NCBI GenBank assembly: GCA_017415805.1
Contig: JAFQEC010000011.1
Span: 1 to 62,274, forward strand
DNA: 62,274 nucleotides
DNA from: Clostridia bacterium
GTDB taxonomy: Bacteria; Bacillota; Clostridia; Oscillospirales; CAG-272
Direction of reading: 5' to 3'
Shown: in pieces, positions 8,533 through 16,842 of the stretch
Layout of the letters: every line of letters starts with the position of its first letter
Numbering within the stretch: position 1 is the stretch's first letter
Position numbers and translations under genes: made by a program
Notes under the pieces: model-generated
The model's database searches: none
What the model saw: the letters and a program-made list of their open reading frames with translations, nothing else
What the model was told of the DNA's origin: nothing

Positions 8533-9966
8533 ATGAACGAGCTCTTAACGGGTGCTGTGCCCGCCCTACCGCTTCGCTTTTTTGCTGAAATCTCCGCGAT
8601 CCCGCGCGCCTCGCTGCATGAGGAGCAGATCGCGGACTATCTCGTGCGCTTTGCCGCCGAGCACGGCCTTTGGTGCTATCGCGATGCCTCGCACAACGTC
8701 CTGATCCGCAAGAGTGGATCTGCAGGGCGCGAAAGCGAGCCGCCCTTGCTGTTGCAGGCACACACCGACATGGTGGCCGAGGTTCGGTTCGGCAGAGTGC
8801 ACGATTTTTTGCGCGAGGGCGTGACCCTTGTGCGCGAGGGGAATATACTGCACGCAGACGGCACCACGCTCGGTGCGGACAATGGCCTTGGCGTTGCGCT
8901 GATGCTGGCGGTGCTGGCGCGCGACGATCTCTCCCACCCGCCCCTGGAATGTCTGTTTACCGCCGCCGAGGAGATCGGCCTTGTCGGTGCGGCGGCGTTT
9001 GATTACACACAGGTCCGCGCGCGCCGTATGATCAATTTTGATGCGGCCGATGAGCGGATGATCATCACGGGCTGCTGCGGTGGCATCCGCAGTGATCTTA
9101 CCGTGCCCTGCACGTGGGAGAGGGCAGATGCAAAGGGGCTTCACCTGACACTGACGGGGCTTTGCGGTGGACACTCGGGTGAGGACATCCATTCGGGGCG
9201 CGCCAATGCGCTTGCCGTCATGGGCAAGATCCTCGCGGCACTGCGCGGCGTGACCGACTTTCGCCTCTCGTGGCTTTCGGGCGGCGATAAGACCAACGCC
9301 ATTCCGCGCTCCTGCGAGGCGATTCTGCTTCCTCGCGATCTGTCCGCCGCCGAGCAGGTGCTGATCGCACAGGCAAGTGCACTGGAGGCGCTCGCACCCT
9401 CACCCAAGGATGCCGCGCGCACCCTTGCGGTTGTACGTGAGCCGATCACGCGTGTGATGAGCCAACGCGACACCGATGCGGCGCTTGCCGTGCTTGCGGC
9501 ACGTAACGGCGTCTTTTACTGGAAAGAAGAGGGCAAGCTGCCCGATACCTCGCGCAACCTGGCGCGCGTGCGCACCGAGGACGGCGCGCTTGCGTTTGCC
9601 TTTTCCTCGCGCTCGCCGCGCGATGCGCGCTTGGAGGAATGTGTGGCCGATCTGGATGCGCTTGCCGCCCGTGTGGGCGGTGTCACGCGTCACTACGCAC
9701 GCTATCCCGGATGGGAGAGCGCGGCGGATTCGCCCCTCTCGCGCGCGTGGCAGGATGCTTGGCATGCCACCACGGGGCGGGATATTGGCCGAACCGTGAT
9801 CCACGCAGGCCTGGAGTGCGGCATCATCGCCTCGCGCCTTGCGGGGCTGGACGTGATCTCGGTGGGCAGTAACGCCCACGACCTGCATACCCCCCGCGAG
9901 TGCGCGGAGCTCGATTCCTTTGCGCGCGTGTATGACACGCTTTGCGCTTGCCTTGGGCAAATGTAG
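8533..9966 (+). CDS. pepD: Aminoacyl-histidine dipeptidase (M20 family)
   Basis: Cytosolic zinc dipeptidase of the PepD (Xaa-His dipeptidase) group; 477 residues is the family length. Metal-site motifs are visible: QAHTDMVAE near residue 75, LGADNGLGVALMLAVL near 114 (metal-bridging Asp), FTAAEEIGLVGA near 145 (general-base Glu and ligand), NFDAADE near 174, and the C-terminal VIHAGLECGIIASRLAGLD. The lid/dimerisation part begins with GLCGGHSGEDIHSGRANA near 215. Start ATG 8533 follows GGGGGAGACGGA, 19 bp after the mreB-like gene, so the two may share a transcript. Confidence 0.93.
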   Translation: MNELLTGAVPALPLRFFAEISAIPRASLHEEQIADYLVRFAAEHGLWCYRDASHNVLIRKSGSAGRESEPPLLLQAHTDMVAEVRFGRVHDFLREGVTLVREGNILHADGTTLGADNGLGVALMLAVLARDDLSHPPLECLFTAAEEIGLVGAAAFDYTQVRARRMINFDAADERMIITGCCGGIRSDLTVPCTWERADAKGLHLTLTGLCGGHSGEDIHSGRANALAVMGKILAALRGVTDFRLSWLSGGDKTNAIPRSCEAILLPRDLSAAEQVLIAQASALEALAPSPKDAARTLAVVREPITRVMSQRDTDAALAVLAARNGVFYWKEEGKLPDTSRNLARVRTEDGALAFAFSSRSPRDARLEECVADLDALAARVGGVTRHYARYPGWESAADSPLSRAWQDAWHATTGRDIGRTVIHAGLECGIIASRLAGLDVISVGSNAHDLHTPRECAELDSFARVYDTLCACLGQM

Positions 9967-10015
9967 GAAAAAGGGCGGTATTGCAATTCAACCGAAGTGA
10001 AAAGGAACGGAAGAA

Positions 10016-10732
10016 ATGAAAGCACCGACGCGAAAAAAACAATATCTGCAAGGCCTTCGCGCGGGTGTTCCCGTGATCTTCGGCTTTGTGCCCGTCGGCA
10101 TCGCCTATGCCATTATGGCGCGCCGTGCGGGCTTTTCGGTGCTGGAAACGGTCTATATGTCGCTGTCGGTCTTTGCGGGGGCCAGTCAGATGATGGCGGT
10201 GGGGTTGTACGTGCAGGGTGCCGGCATCCTTGCCATGATCCTTGCCACCTTTATCATCAATCTGCGCCACGTTATCATGGGCACCTGCATCATGGAGAAA
10301 ATGCCCCCTACGCGCCCGTGGATGCGGTGGCTCTTGGGCTTTGGCGTGACCGATGAGGCCTTTGCCATCTTCACCACCGAAAAGCGCGAAAAGCGCACCC
10401 CGTGGTATTTTCTCGGTCTTACGGCCGTGACCTATGCGTCCTGGGTGGCGGGCTCGGCCGTCGGTGCCGTGGTCTCGGATCTCCTGCCAGACATCCTTAC
10501 CGCCAGCCTTGGGATCGCGCTGTACGCGATGTTCATTGGGCTGCTCGTGCCGGGGCTCACACGCAACGGACGTCTTGCGCTCCTGGTGGTCTTTACCGCC
10601 GTAGTCAACACCTTCCTCTCGCGCGTGATGGACAGCAACTGGGCACTCATCGTCTCCACACTCGCCTCGGCCGCACTCGGCGTGTTTTTTGTGGACCTCG
10701 GAGAAGAGACCGAGGAGGAGGGCACACAATGA
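10016..10732 (+). CDS. azlC: AzlC-type branched-chain amino acid exporter, large subunit
   Basis: Integral membrane subunit (238 residues) of the AzlCD exporter, linked in Bacillus to azaleucine resistance and branched-chain amino acid export. The family N-terminus GLRAGVPVIFGFVPVGIAYAIMARRAG is clear, followed by AGASQMMAVGLY and FIINLRHVIMGTCIMEKMP, then TDEAFAIFTTE. About seven hydrophobic segments can be counted. The C-terminus ends in a charged tail. Start ATG 10016 follows AAAGGAACGGAAG. The stop overlaps the azlD start by 4 bp, so the two subunits are translationally coupled. Confidence 0.94.
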   Translation: MKAPTRKKQYLQGLRAGVPVIFGFVPVGIAYAIMARRAGFSVLETVYMSLSVFAGASQMMAVGLYVQGAGILAMILATFIINLRHVIMGTCIMEKMPPTRPWMRWLLGFGVTDEAFAIFTTEKREKRTPWYFLGLTAVTYASWVAGSAVGAVVSDLLPDILTASLGIALYAMFIGLLVPGLTRNGRLALLVVFTAVVNTFLSRVMDSNWALIVSTLASAALGVFFVDLGEETEEEGTQ

Positions 10733-11037
10733 GGATCGAGATCGTACTGCTGATCCTGGGCATGACCGCTGTGACCTATTTGCCGCGCGCGTTGCCCGGG
10801 GTGCTGGTCGGCAAGCTGAAATTCGGGCCGCGCGTCAAGAAGTTCCTGCGTTTGATCCCGTATACCGCCATGGCGGCACTGATCTTTCCGGGCGTACTCA
10901 ACGTCGATCCCGCAAACACCTGGATCGTGCTGATCGGTGCGGCAGTGGCGGCGTTGCTTGGCGTGCTTCGCCTGCCTGTGATGGCCTCGGTGCTCGGTGC
11001 CATCGGTGTGAATTTTTTGCTCTATATGCTGATCTGA
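10729..11037 (+). CDS. azlD: AzlD-type exporter small subunit
   Basis: Small membrane partner of AzlC, 102 residues with three or four hydrophobic helices. The family pattern is visible: LLILGMTAVTYLPRALPGVL, KKFLRLIPYTAMAALIFPGV, then WIVLIGAAVAALLGVLRLPVMASV and a short last helix. A GGAGGAGGG site inside the end of azlC serves its ATG at 10729. The gene is followed within 4 bp by a 10-bp hairpin without a T run and then by the DUF559-associated repeat. Confidence 0.92.
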   Translation: MRIEIVLLILGMTAVTYLPRALPGVLVGKLKFGPRVKKFLRLIPYTAMAALIFPGVLNVDPANTWIVLIGAAVAALLGVLRLPVMASVLGAIGVNFLLYMLI

Positions 11038-11040
11038 ATT

Positions 11041-11074
11041 GTGCTTATATGTCGGTTTTTCGGTATATAAGCAC
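11041..11074 (+). repeat. Hairpin GTGCTTATAT / ATATAAGCAC after azlD
   Basis: Perfect 10-bp arms with a 14-nt T-rich loop, followed by GAAAGCC and not by a T run. It may stabilise the azlD mRNA end or mark the outer edge of the DUF559 repeat unit. Confidence 0.6.
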
Positions 11075-11080
11075 GAAAGC

Positions 11081-11123
11081 CTCGCCCTATGGGAGAGGTG
11101 GCGCCGAAGGCGACGGAGAGGGT
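11081..11123 (+). repeat. Left palindromic repeat flanking the DUF559 gene
   Basis: Contains imperfect hairpin CTCGCCC-TAT-GGGAGAG, then GGCGCCGAAGGCGAC, then GGAGAGGG. Reverse-complemented, it matches the layout of the right-hand repeat at 11507-11553. Its terminal GGAGAGGG lies 4-5 bp before ATG 11127 and would act as the ribosome binding site of the gene it flanks. Confidence 0.75.
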
Positions 11124-11126
11124 ATT

Positions 11127-11503
11127 ATGAAAAAACATCAATCAAGAAAAACAACGATCTTTTGAAAAACGCAAAAATTTTGCGGCGTAACATGACCCGA
11201 CAAGAAAAGCATTTGCGGTATGATTTTTTGCAACACCATCCGGTCAAGATATATAAGCAACGTATCATTGATAACTTTATTGCAGATTTTTACTGCCATA
11301 AAGCGCGCCTTGTGATAGAGCTTGACGGCTCACAGCATTATACGCCCGATGGCAAATCTCGTGATGAAGCAAGAACGAAAGCGCTTGAACGGTATAGCTT
11401 ACATGTGTTACGGTTTTCGAACAAGGATATTGACGATCATTTCGACGGCGTTTGCCAAGAGATAGAAAGGATCATAAAGAATAGGGTCGACGGTGCGCTG
11501 TGA
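11127..11503 (+). CDS. DUF559 (endonuclease-fold) protein, apparent frameshift at its start
   Basis: Small protein of the DUF559 group, which has the restriction-endonuclease/Vsr-like fold. Core motifs are NAKILRRNMTRQEKHLRYDFLQ, YKQRIIDNFIADFY and the catalytic-type VIELDGSQHY, ending LRFSNKDIDDHFDGVCQEI. The family frame is open from 11039 to 11503. The best ATG (11127, with GGAGAGGG upstream) is in another frame and meets a stop after 12 codons. One extra A in the six-A run after that ATG would give MKKTSIKKNNDLLKNAKIL, a typical family N-terminus. Within the intact frame only TTG 11162 or ATG 11192 are plausible starts. The product is either frameshifted, shortened, or made by slippage. 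Confidence 0.75.
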
Positions 11504-11506
11504 TCC

Positions 11507-11553
11507 GCCCTCTCACCCGACTCCGTCGGGAGCTCTCCCGAAGGGAGAGCCTT
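11507..11553 (-). repeat. Right palindromic repeat flanking the DUF559 gene
   Basis: CCCTCTC, hairpin CCGAC-TCC-GTCGG, then hairpin CTCTCCC-GAA-GGGAGAG. In reverse orientation it repeats the module order of the left flank, so the gene sits between inverted copies. Confidence 0.75.
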
Positions 11554-11578
11554 TGGGTAAGATAGACTCGTGCAAAAC

Positions 11579-11621
11579 AAAAGGATGCCTCAACAGCGTG
11601 ACGCTGTTGAGGCATCCTTTT
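11579..11621. terminator. Bidirectional terminator, 21-bp perfect stem
   Basis: AAAAGGATGCCTCAACAGCG is repeated in inverse with a one-base centre. A run on one side and T run on the other let it serve the + strand DUF559 region and the - strand TSCPD gene, whose stop codon it overlaps. Confidence 0.88.
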
Positions 11622-11883
11622 AAGCTTCTTTGGCGACCTTCAGCGCCTCGGTGAGCGCAATGGCCAGCTGATCGGGGCAGGAGGTCTGCTTGAAGCCGCA
11701 GCGAATGCCCGAAAGACGTGCGATGGCTTCCTTAGCGGTCATGCCGCGCACCAGTGCGGCCACGCCCTGCGTGTTGCCCGCACAGCCGCCCTGAAAGCGA
11801 ACCTCGCGGATGATGTCACCCTCCAGCGTGATCTCAATGGCGCGCGTGCAAACGCCGCGCGGTGTAAAACGGAATGTATGCAT
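11620..11883 (-). CDS. TSCPD domain protein (TIGR03905 family)
   Basis: An 87-residue cytosolic protein with one TSCPD domain, the small cysteine-containing domain also found at the C-terminus of some ribonucleotide reductases. Visible: MHTFRFTPRGVCTRAIEITLEGD, then VRFQGGCAGNTQGVAALVRGM and the defining TSCPDQLAIALTEAL. Start is the ATG at 11883, after AAGGAGACATCG; earlier codons of the frame overlap htpG. It lies 52 bp after htpG and is likely co-transcribed with it. Function is unknown; metal or nucleotide binding is often suggested. Confidence 0.88.
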   Translation of the reverse strand: MHTFRFTPRGVCTRAIEITLEGDIIREVRFQGGCAGNTQGVAALVRGMTAKEAIARLSGIRCGFKQTSCPDQLAIALTEALKVAKEA

Positions 11884-11935
11884 ATCGATGTCTCCTTTTT
11901 GAATATCGTGGCTCTTTGCTCGGTGTGCCTTGTGC

Positions 11936-13789
11936 TTACTCTGCCAGCTGCGCGAGGATTCGATAGCTGTCCTTGAGGAAGTCCTGTAGCTCCGTTGCGC
12001 TGAGCTTGCGCTGTGCCAGCACCGCCAGGCGGTAGAGGTAGGCGGCCAGCGCCTCGGCCTTCTCACCGTCCGTGGTAAGAAGGGCATTGACGCGCCCGAT
12101 CAGGGGCGACGCGTTGTTGAGGATCAGTGTGTTCTCGGTGGGGAAGGCGAATTCCGCGCCGTCCTCGCCCGCCATGCGGTACATCCGCATCATATCCTCC
12201 ATACGGCGCGACTGCTCCGAAACCGAGAGCAATGCGGGAACATCGGCGTCCTTGAAGGTCTCCATGCGCACGGTCAGCTTCTCGTCGCCGCTTGCCTTGA
12301 CAAAGAGCGCGCGCAGTGCCTCGTTGTCGGCGGTCTCGCCCTCCTTTTTGAGCGCGCCCGCAAGATCGGCATCGACACGCACGAATTTCACGCCACTCAT
12401 GTGCGCTTCCACACAGGGCGCAAACTGGGTGTCCAGCAGGGTATCAAGGTGCACCACGCGGATGCCCTGGGCCTCATACATCGCAATATACTGCGCTTGG
12501 AGTGCCGGGTCGGTGGCGTAATAGACCGTGTTCTCGTGGCGCTCCTTGGCGTTCTCCAAATAATCCTTGACGGTCACGTGCGTGCCGTCTGTGAGCTTCA
12601 GCAGAATGGCGTCCTTGGTGCGCTCCCAGAATTTGTCGTCACGCATGCACGCGAACTCCACGAATTGCTTGATGTCGTCCCAGATCTTCTCATAGCGTTC
12701 GCGCTCGTCACGGCACAGGGCCGTGAGCTTATCCGCCACCTTTTTGACGATGTGTGCGCGCACCTTGTTCACGTAGCTGTTGGTCTGCAAATAGCTGCGC
12801 GAGACGTTGAGAGGCAGCTCGGGGCAGTCCAGCACGCCGCGCAGGGTCAGCAGGTAGTCGGGAATGACCTCCTTTATGTTGTCTGCGACAAAGACCTGAT
12901 TGTAATAGAGCTTGACCTCTCCCTCCAGCGACTCATACCGGTTCGCGATGCGCGGGAAGTAGAGAATACCCTTGAAATTCAGCGGATAATCGGCGTTGAT
13001 GTGGATCTGGAACAGCGGCTCGCGGAAATCCGAGAAGACCTTGTGATAAAATTGCTTGTAGTCCTCGTCGGTGCACGCCGAGATGCTCTTTTGCCAAAGG
13101 GGTGCTGTGTCGTTGATCGGCGTTTCCTCCTCGCCGTCCTTTTGCTCCTCGCCGTCCTCAAAATAGATCTCCACGGGCATGAAGGCACAGTATTTGTTCA
13201 GCATCTCACGCAGCTTGGCGCTCTCCAGATACTCGGCCTCGGCCTCGCTGATATGCAGGATGACTGCAGTGCCGCGCGCCTCTCGCGCGCTTGCCTCAAT
13301 CTCGTATTCGCCCTCTGCCGAGCAGGTCCAATGCACGGCGGGGGCATTTGTGTAGGAGCGTGTGTGGATCTCCACCGTGTCGCTGACCATGAAGGCCGAG
13401 TAGAAGCCAAGGCCGAAGTGGCCGATGATGCCGTTCTTTGCGTCCTCGCTCTCACCCTCGTATTTTTGAATGAAGTCCACCGCGCCCGAGAGCGCGATCG
13501 AGCAGATGTATTTTTTCAGCTCCTCCTCGGTCATGCCGATGCCGTTGTCCTCCACCGTCAGCGTCTTTGCGCGCTTGCACAGCGTCACGTGGATGCAAAA
13601 GGGATCGTCAAAATCGCTCGCCTTGCCAAGCGATTGCAATCTCTTGAGCTTGGTAACGGCGTCGGTCGCATTCGAGACGAGCTCACGCAGAAAAATATCC
13701 TTTTCGGAATACAGCCATTTCTTGATAATGGGGAAGATGTTTTCGGTATTGACCGAAATGCCGCCCCGTTGCTTTTCTTGCTCTGCCAT
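11936..13789 (-). CDS. htpG: Molecular chaperone HtpG (Hsp90)
   Basis: ATP-dependent Hsp90-family chaperone, 617 residues. The N-terminal GHKL ATPase domain shows ELVSNATDAVTKLKRL near residue 28, VEDNGIGMTEEEL near 75 and GHFGLGFYSAFMVSD near 115. The middle domain (about 220-480) contains LTLRGVLDCPELPLNVSRSYLQ, a hallmark of the family, and the dimerisation region reaches the C-terminus. Start is ATG 13789 behind AAAAGGAGGATCACTT. The upstream gap holds a GC-rich hairpin but no clear promoter, so it may depend on readthrough from the AI-2E family gene. No CIRCE-like inverted repeat was found. Confidence 0.97.
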   Translation of the reverse strand: MAEQEKQRGGISVNTENIFPIIKKWLYSEKDIFLRELVSNATDAVTKLKRLQSLGKASDFDDPFCIHVTLCKRAKTLTVEDNGIGMTEEELKKYICSIALSGAVDFIQKYEGESEDAKNGIIGHFGLGFYSAFMVSDTVEIHTRSYTNAPAVHWTCSAEGEYEIEASAREARGTAVILHISEAEAEYLESAKLREMLNKYCAFMPVEIYFEDGEEQKDGEEETPINDTAPLWQKSISACTDEDYKQFYHKVFSDFREPLFQIHINADYPLNFKGILYFPRIANRYESLEGEVKLYYNQVFVADNIKEVIPDYLLTLRGVLDCPELPLNVSRSYLQTNSYVNKVRAHIVKKVADKLTALCRDERERYEKIWDDIKQFVEFACMRDDKFWERTKDAILLKLTDGTHVTVKDYLENAKERHENTVYYATDPALQAQYIAMYEAQGIRVVHLDTLLDTQFAPCVEAHMSGVKFVRVDADLAGALKKEGETADNEALRALFVKASGDEKLTVRMETFKDADVPALLSVSEQSRRMEDMMRMYRMAGEDGAEFAFPTENTLILNNASPLIGRVNALLTTDGEKAEALAAYLYRLAVLAQRKLSATELQDFLKDSYRILAQLAE

Positions 13790-13865
13790 AAGTGATCCTC
13801 CTTTTTTGAATATGGAAATGGCACCCCGACACGGGCGGTGTGCCCGTGCCGATGTGCCGTAGAAG

Positions 13866-15737
13866 TCAGTTTGCTTGTGCGGGATGCTCACCCTCGGAGG
13901 GGACGCGTTGGCCGCGGCTCTCATTATAGATGCGCGCGAGCTGCGTATAGCCCTTGAGGAACCGTGCAAGCGCCAAAAGCGGACCGATCAGGATCGGGAA
14001 GCCGATGAGCGTCCAACACAGGAAGTAGCGGCGTGAGATCACGCACTGTTCACCGTGGGCCTCACAGTAATCGCGGAAGCGGCAAATGACCTGACAGTGC
14101 CAGATGACGGAGAAAATGCCCAGCGTGAAGATCGAGGCAAAGAGGTAAGGGAACCAGCCCCAGGTGCGCTTGTTGTCGTCCTTGCAGGCAATGTTCGTGC
14201 TTTGTGCGATCACCTCAATCAGATAGAACGGATAAATGAACAGCGAGACAACGGTCAGCAGCAGTGTGCGCAGGAAGCTGCGATTGGCCTTCATTCCATG
14301 GCGTACGATCTCACGGGAGAGCGAGGTCTGCTGATCCTCCGGAATAGGCTTGATCGAGAACAGGCGGTAAAAGAAGCGTCCGATCCAAAGAAGCCCGTGG
14401 CGCAATCCGCGGCTGAAGGAATGCTTTTTTTCTTCCTCGGCGGGCTCTTCGGTCTCAACCGCGCATACCCAACGCACGAATTTTTGCGTCAGAGTCTCAG
14501 AATCGCGTTCCTCCTCCGAGGGCTTGATGAACGCATCCGCAGGGTAATACTCGTAAAGCCCCGTGGGCTCGCCCTTCTTTTTCAGGCGGCTCTTGATAGC
14601 GTCGTCCAAAATGGTCATGATCAGGGCAAACAGCGGAACGCCGATCAGCATACCCGCAAAGCCGAAGAGACCGCCCATGACCGTAATGGCAATAATGACC
14701 CACAGCGAGGAAAGCCCCGTGCGGTTTCCGAGGATCAGGGGAGCGATCAGGTTGCCGTCGATCTGCTGAACGACCAGAATAAGCAGTGCAAAGAGAATGG
14801 CCTTCATCGGATCAATGATGAAGATGATGAGCGCCGAGGGGATGGCACCGATAAACGGGCCGAAGAAGGGAATAAAATCGGTCACGCCGATGATCACGGC
14901 GATCAGCACGGGGTAGGGAATGCGGAAGACAGTGAACAGGATCCCGCAAAGCACGCCGACCATCAGCGAATCGGCCATTTTGCCGATGATAAAGCCGCCG
15001 AATTTATTGTGTGCGGTACGGATGTAGCGCAGCAGCAGCTTTTCGCTTTTGGGTTTCAGCAGCGCGCGGAAGATGCGGCGGCAGCCCGCATTGAGATAGT
15101 CCTTGGAAAGCAGAATATAGATGGAGATGAAGATGCCCACGATGATGTTCTTGAGCACCGTCAGCACGCCGCCCGCGATCGCACCGATGTTGCCGACAAG
15201 CTGCGTGCCCGAATCTGCCAAAAAGTCCACCACAAAGGTGAAGAGCTTGTCAAGGCTGAGCAGATTTGCCCCCGGCTCAACACCGGGCATCTGGAAGGGC
15301 AGCGAACGGATCAGATTGTTGACAGAGTCGATCAGATTGTTGATATAGATCAGACCGTTGGTTTGCAGATCCCGGATGCTGTCCATGACGTTGGGCAGGA
15401 TCAGCCAGACAATGCCGCCGATGATGGCCAAAAGGATCACATAGGTGATGAGCATGGCGAGCGCGCGGCAGGCACGCTTGCTTTTCATGGAGCGCGCGAG
15501 CTTATGCTCGAAAAAGCGCAAAAAGGGATTGGCGATATACGCAAGCACAACGCCGATCGTGACGGGAGCCAGGATCGAATTGAGCGCCTTGATCGGGCGC
15601 AGGATCGCGTCCAGATTGGCCAGCGTCAACACGATCAGAATGCCGATCAGCGCAACCGCGATCAAAAACGAGGGATTGCGACGGCGCTTTGGCGGCTGCT
15701 CTTGCTGCGGATCGCGGGTTTGGTTCAGTTCTGCCAT
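13866..15737 (-). CDS. AI-2E family transporter with C-terminal DUF4234-like domain
   Basis: 623-residue membrane protein. Residues 20-390 form an AI-2E exporter/YhhT-type domain with eight predicted helices; family motifs include IGVVLAYIANPFLRFFE, SIYILLSKDYL, GVTDFIPFFGPFIGAIPSALI and LIAPLILGNRTGLSSLWVI. A charged linker (390-470) leads to an extra membrane domain (about 480-600) with IYPFYLIEVIAQSTN, an acidic DDNKRTW stretch and LFASIFTLGIFSVIWHCQVICRFRDY, resembling DUF4234. Ordinary family members end near 350-400 residues. Start ATG 15737 follows ACGGAGGTCATC. Substrate is unknown despite the family name. Confidence 0.88.
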   Translation of the reverse strand: MAELNQTRDPQQEQPPKRRRNPSFLIAVALIGILIVLTLANLDAILRPIKALNSILAPVTIGVVLAYIANPFLRFFEHKLARSMKSKRACRALAMLITYVILLAIIGGIVWLILPNVMDSIRDLQTNGLIYINNLIDSVNNLIRSLPFQMPGVEPGANLLSLDKLFTFVVDFLADSGTQLVGNIGAIAGGVLTVLKNIIVGIFISIYILLSKDYLNAGCRRIFRALLKPKSEKLLLRYIRTAHNKFGGFIIGKMADSLMVGVLCGILFTVFRIPYPVLIAVIIGVTDFIPFFGPFIGAIPSALIIFIIDPMKAILFALLILVVQQIDGNLIAPLILGNRTGLSSLWVIIAITVMGGLFGFAGMLIGVPLFALIMTILDDAIKSRLKKKGEPTGLYEYYPADAFIKPSEEERDSETLTQKFVRWVCAVETEEPAEEEKKHSFSRGLRHGLLWIGRFFYRLFSIKPIPEDQQTSLSREIVRHGMKANRSFLRTLLLTVVSLFIYPFYLIEVIAQSTNIACKDDNKRTWGWFPYLFASIFTLGIFSVIWHCQVICRFRDYCEAHGEQCVISRRYFLCWTLIGFPILIGPLLALARFLKGYTQLARIYNESRGQRVPSEGEHPAQAN

Positions 15738-15785
15738 GATGACCTCCGTTTGGTATTCAGACGGGAACGAAGTCTCGTACTAAAT

Positions 15786-15814
15786 ATTATAAACATTCTA
15801 TCGCGATTCGTCAA
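15786..15814 (-). promoter_or_regulatory. Sigma-A promoter for the AI-2E family gene
   Basis: On the minus strand TTGACG and TATAAT, spacer 17. It diverges from the ispE promoter about 50 bp away. Confidence 0.8.
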
Positions 15815-15862
15815 GTCTCCTGTGAAAAACCCGCGAAAAATTCATAAAAATTTGTCAAAATG

Positions 15863-15891
15863 TTGAAAAGCGACGCGTTTTCGGCTATAAT
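15863..15891 (+). promoter_or_regulatory. Sigma-A promoter for ispE
   Basis: TTGAAA (15863) and TATAAT (15886), spacer 17. Confidence 0.82.
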
Positions 15892-15918
15892 GGTGACAGT
15901 ACGAAAAAGGAGCAGAGC

Positions 15919-16788
15919 ATGGAACGTATAGAGGAGCAGGCGTTTGCCAAGATCAATCTTTATCTGGATGTTACGGGCAAGCGCCCCGACGGCTATCATG
16001 ACCTTGTTACTGTGATGCAATCGGTATCACTTTGCGATACGCTGACGCTGACGCGCACTGCGGGAGAGGGCTTTGCACTCGATACGGGCGACGCGCTTCC
16101 CGCTGATGACAGCAACCTCGTCACGCGCGCGGCAAATGCCTATTTTGCGGCCGCAGGAACGCGCTTCGGCGTTTCGGTGAGACTGGAAAAGCACATCCCC
16201 ATGCAGGCGGGGCTGGGCGGCGGATCTGCGGACGCGGCGGCGACGCTGCGCGCGCTCAACACGCTGGATAACAACCGCTTCACGCAGGAACAGCTTTGCG
16301 AGATCGGTGCGCGCATCGGCGCGGACGTGCCCTTTTGCGTGGTGGGCGGCACGCGGCTGTGCCGCGGCATCGGTGAGCGAATGGAGCACGCCGAAAACAA
16401 CCTCGGCGCCACACTGGTGCTCGCCATCGGGGCAGAGGGTGTTTCCACGCCGCAGGCTTTCCGCGCTTTGGATGCGCGCTACGGCGATTTCCGAGAGGGG
16501 CGCGACGAACCGTCTCTTGACGCTCTGCTTTGTGCCATGCGCGCGGGCGATGCGAAGGCCGCTGCGCCGCATTTTCAAAACCTGTTTGAGACGGTTATAG
16601 AGCCTCTTCGCCCCGCCGTTGTGCGCTGGAAGGAGCTGCTGCGCGCAAACGGTGCACTGGCCGCCATGATGAGCGGAAGCGGCCCTGCGGTCTGGGGCCT
16701 GTTTGCCGATCGCGCCGCCGCAGAGGATGCGGCCCAAGTGCTTCGTGCAAGCGGGGCCGACGCATACGTCTGCGCGTGGCAGGCATAA
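15919..16788 (+). CDS. ispE: 4-diphosphocytidyl-2-C-methyl-D-erythritol kinase
   Basis: GHMP kinase of the MEP isoprenoid pathway; it phosphorylates CDP-methylerythritol using ATP. 289 residues. Signatures: AFAKINLYLDVTGKRPDGYHDLVTVMQSV at the N-terminus, the GHMP glycine loop IPMQAGLGGGSADAAATLRA near residue 95, and MMSGSGPAVWGLF near 255. Start ATG 15919 follows AAAAAGGAGCAGAGC. It is monocistronic between its promoter and a strong terminator; ispD and ispF lie about 19 kb away in the pheST operon, so the pathway is split. Confidence 0.96.
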   Translation: MERIEEQAFAKINLYLDVTGKRPDGYHDLVTVMQSVSLCDTLTLTRTAGEGFALDTGDALPADDSNLVTRAANAYFAAAGTRFGVSVRLEKHIPMQAGLGGGSADAAATLRALNTLDNNRFTQEQLCEIGARIGADVPFCVVGGTRLCRGIGERMEHAENNLGATLVLAIGAEGVSTPQAFRALDARYGDFREGRDEPSLDALLCAMRAGDAKAAAPHFQNLFETVIEPLRPAVVRWKELLRANGALAAMMSGSGPAVWGLFADRAAAEDAAQVLRASGADAYVCAWQA

Positions 16789-16800
16789 AGCAGGCATAAA

Positions 16801-16842
16801 GCAAGCAAGGAGCGCGCCCGTTCGGGCGCGCTCCTTGCTTGC
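16801..16842. terminator. Convergent terminator between ispE and the S1-domain gene
   Basis: Near-perfect 20-bp inverted repeat: GCAAGCAAGGAGCGCGCCCG and its complement. A short direct repeat (AGGCATAAAGC) lies just before it. The right arm touches the stop codon of the minus-strand gene. Confidence 0.8.

Noticed and set aside
14055..15866. 603-codon plus-strand frame
   Set aside because: Antisense to the AI-2E family gene and its promoter; the translation is Asp/Arg/Gln-rich without hydrophobic core.
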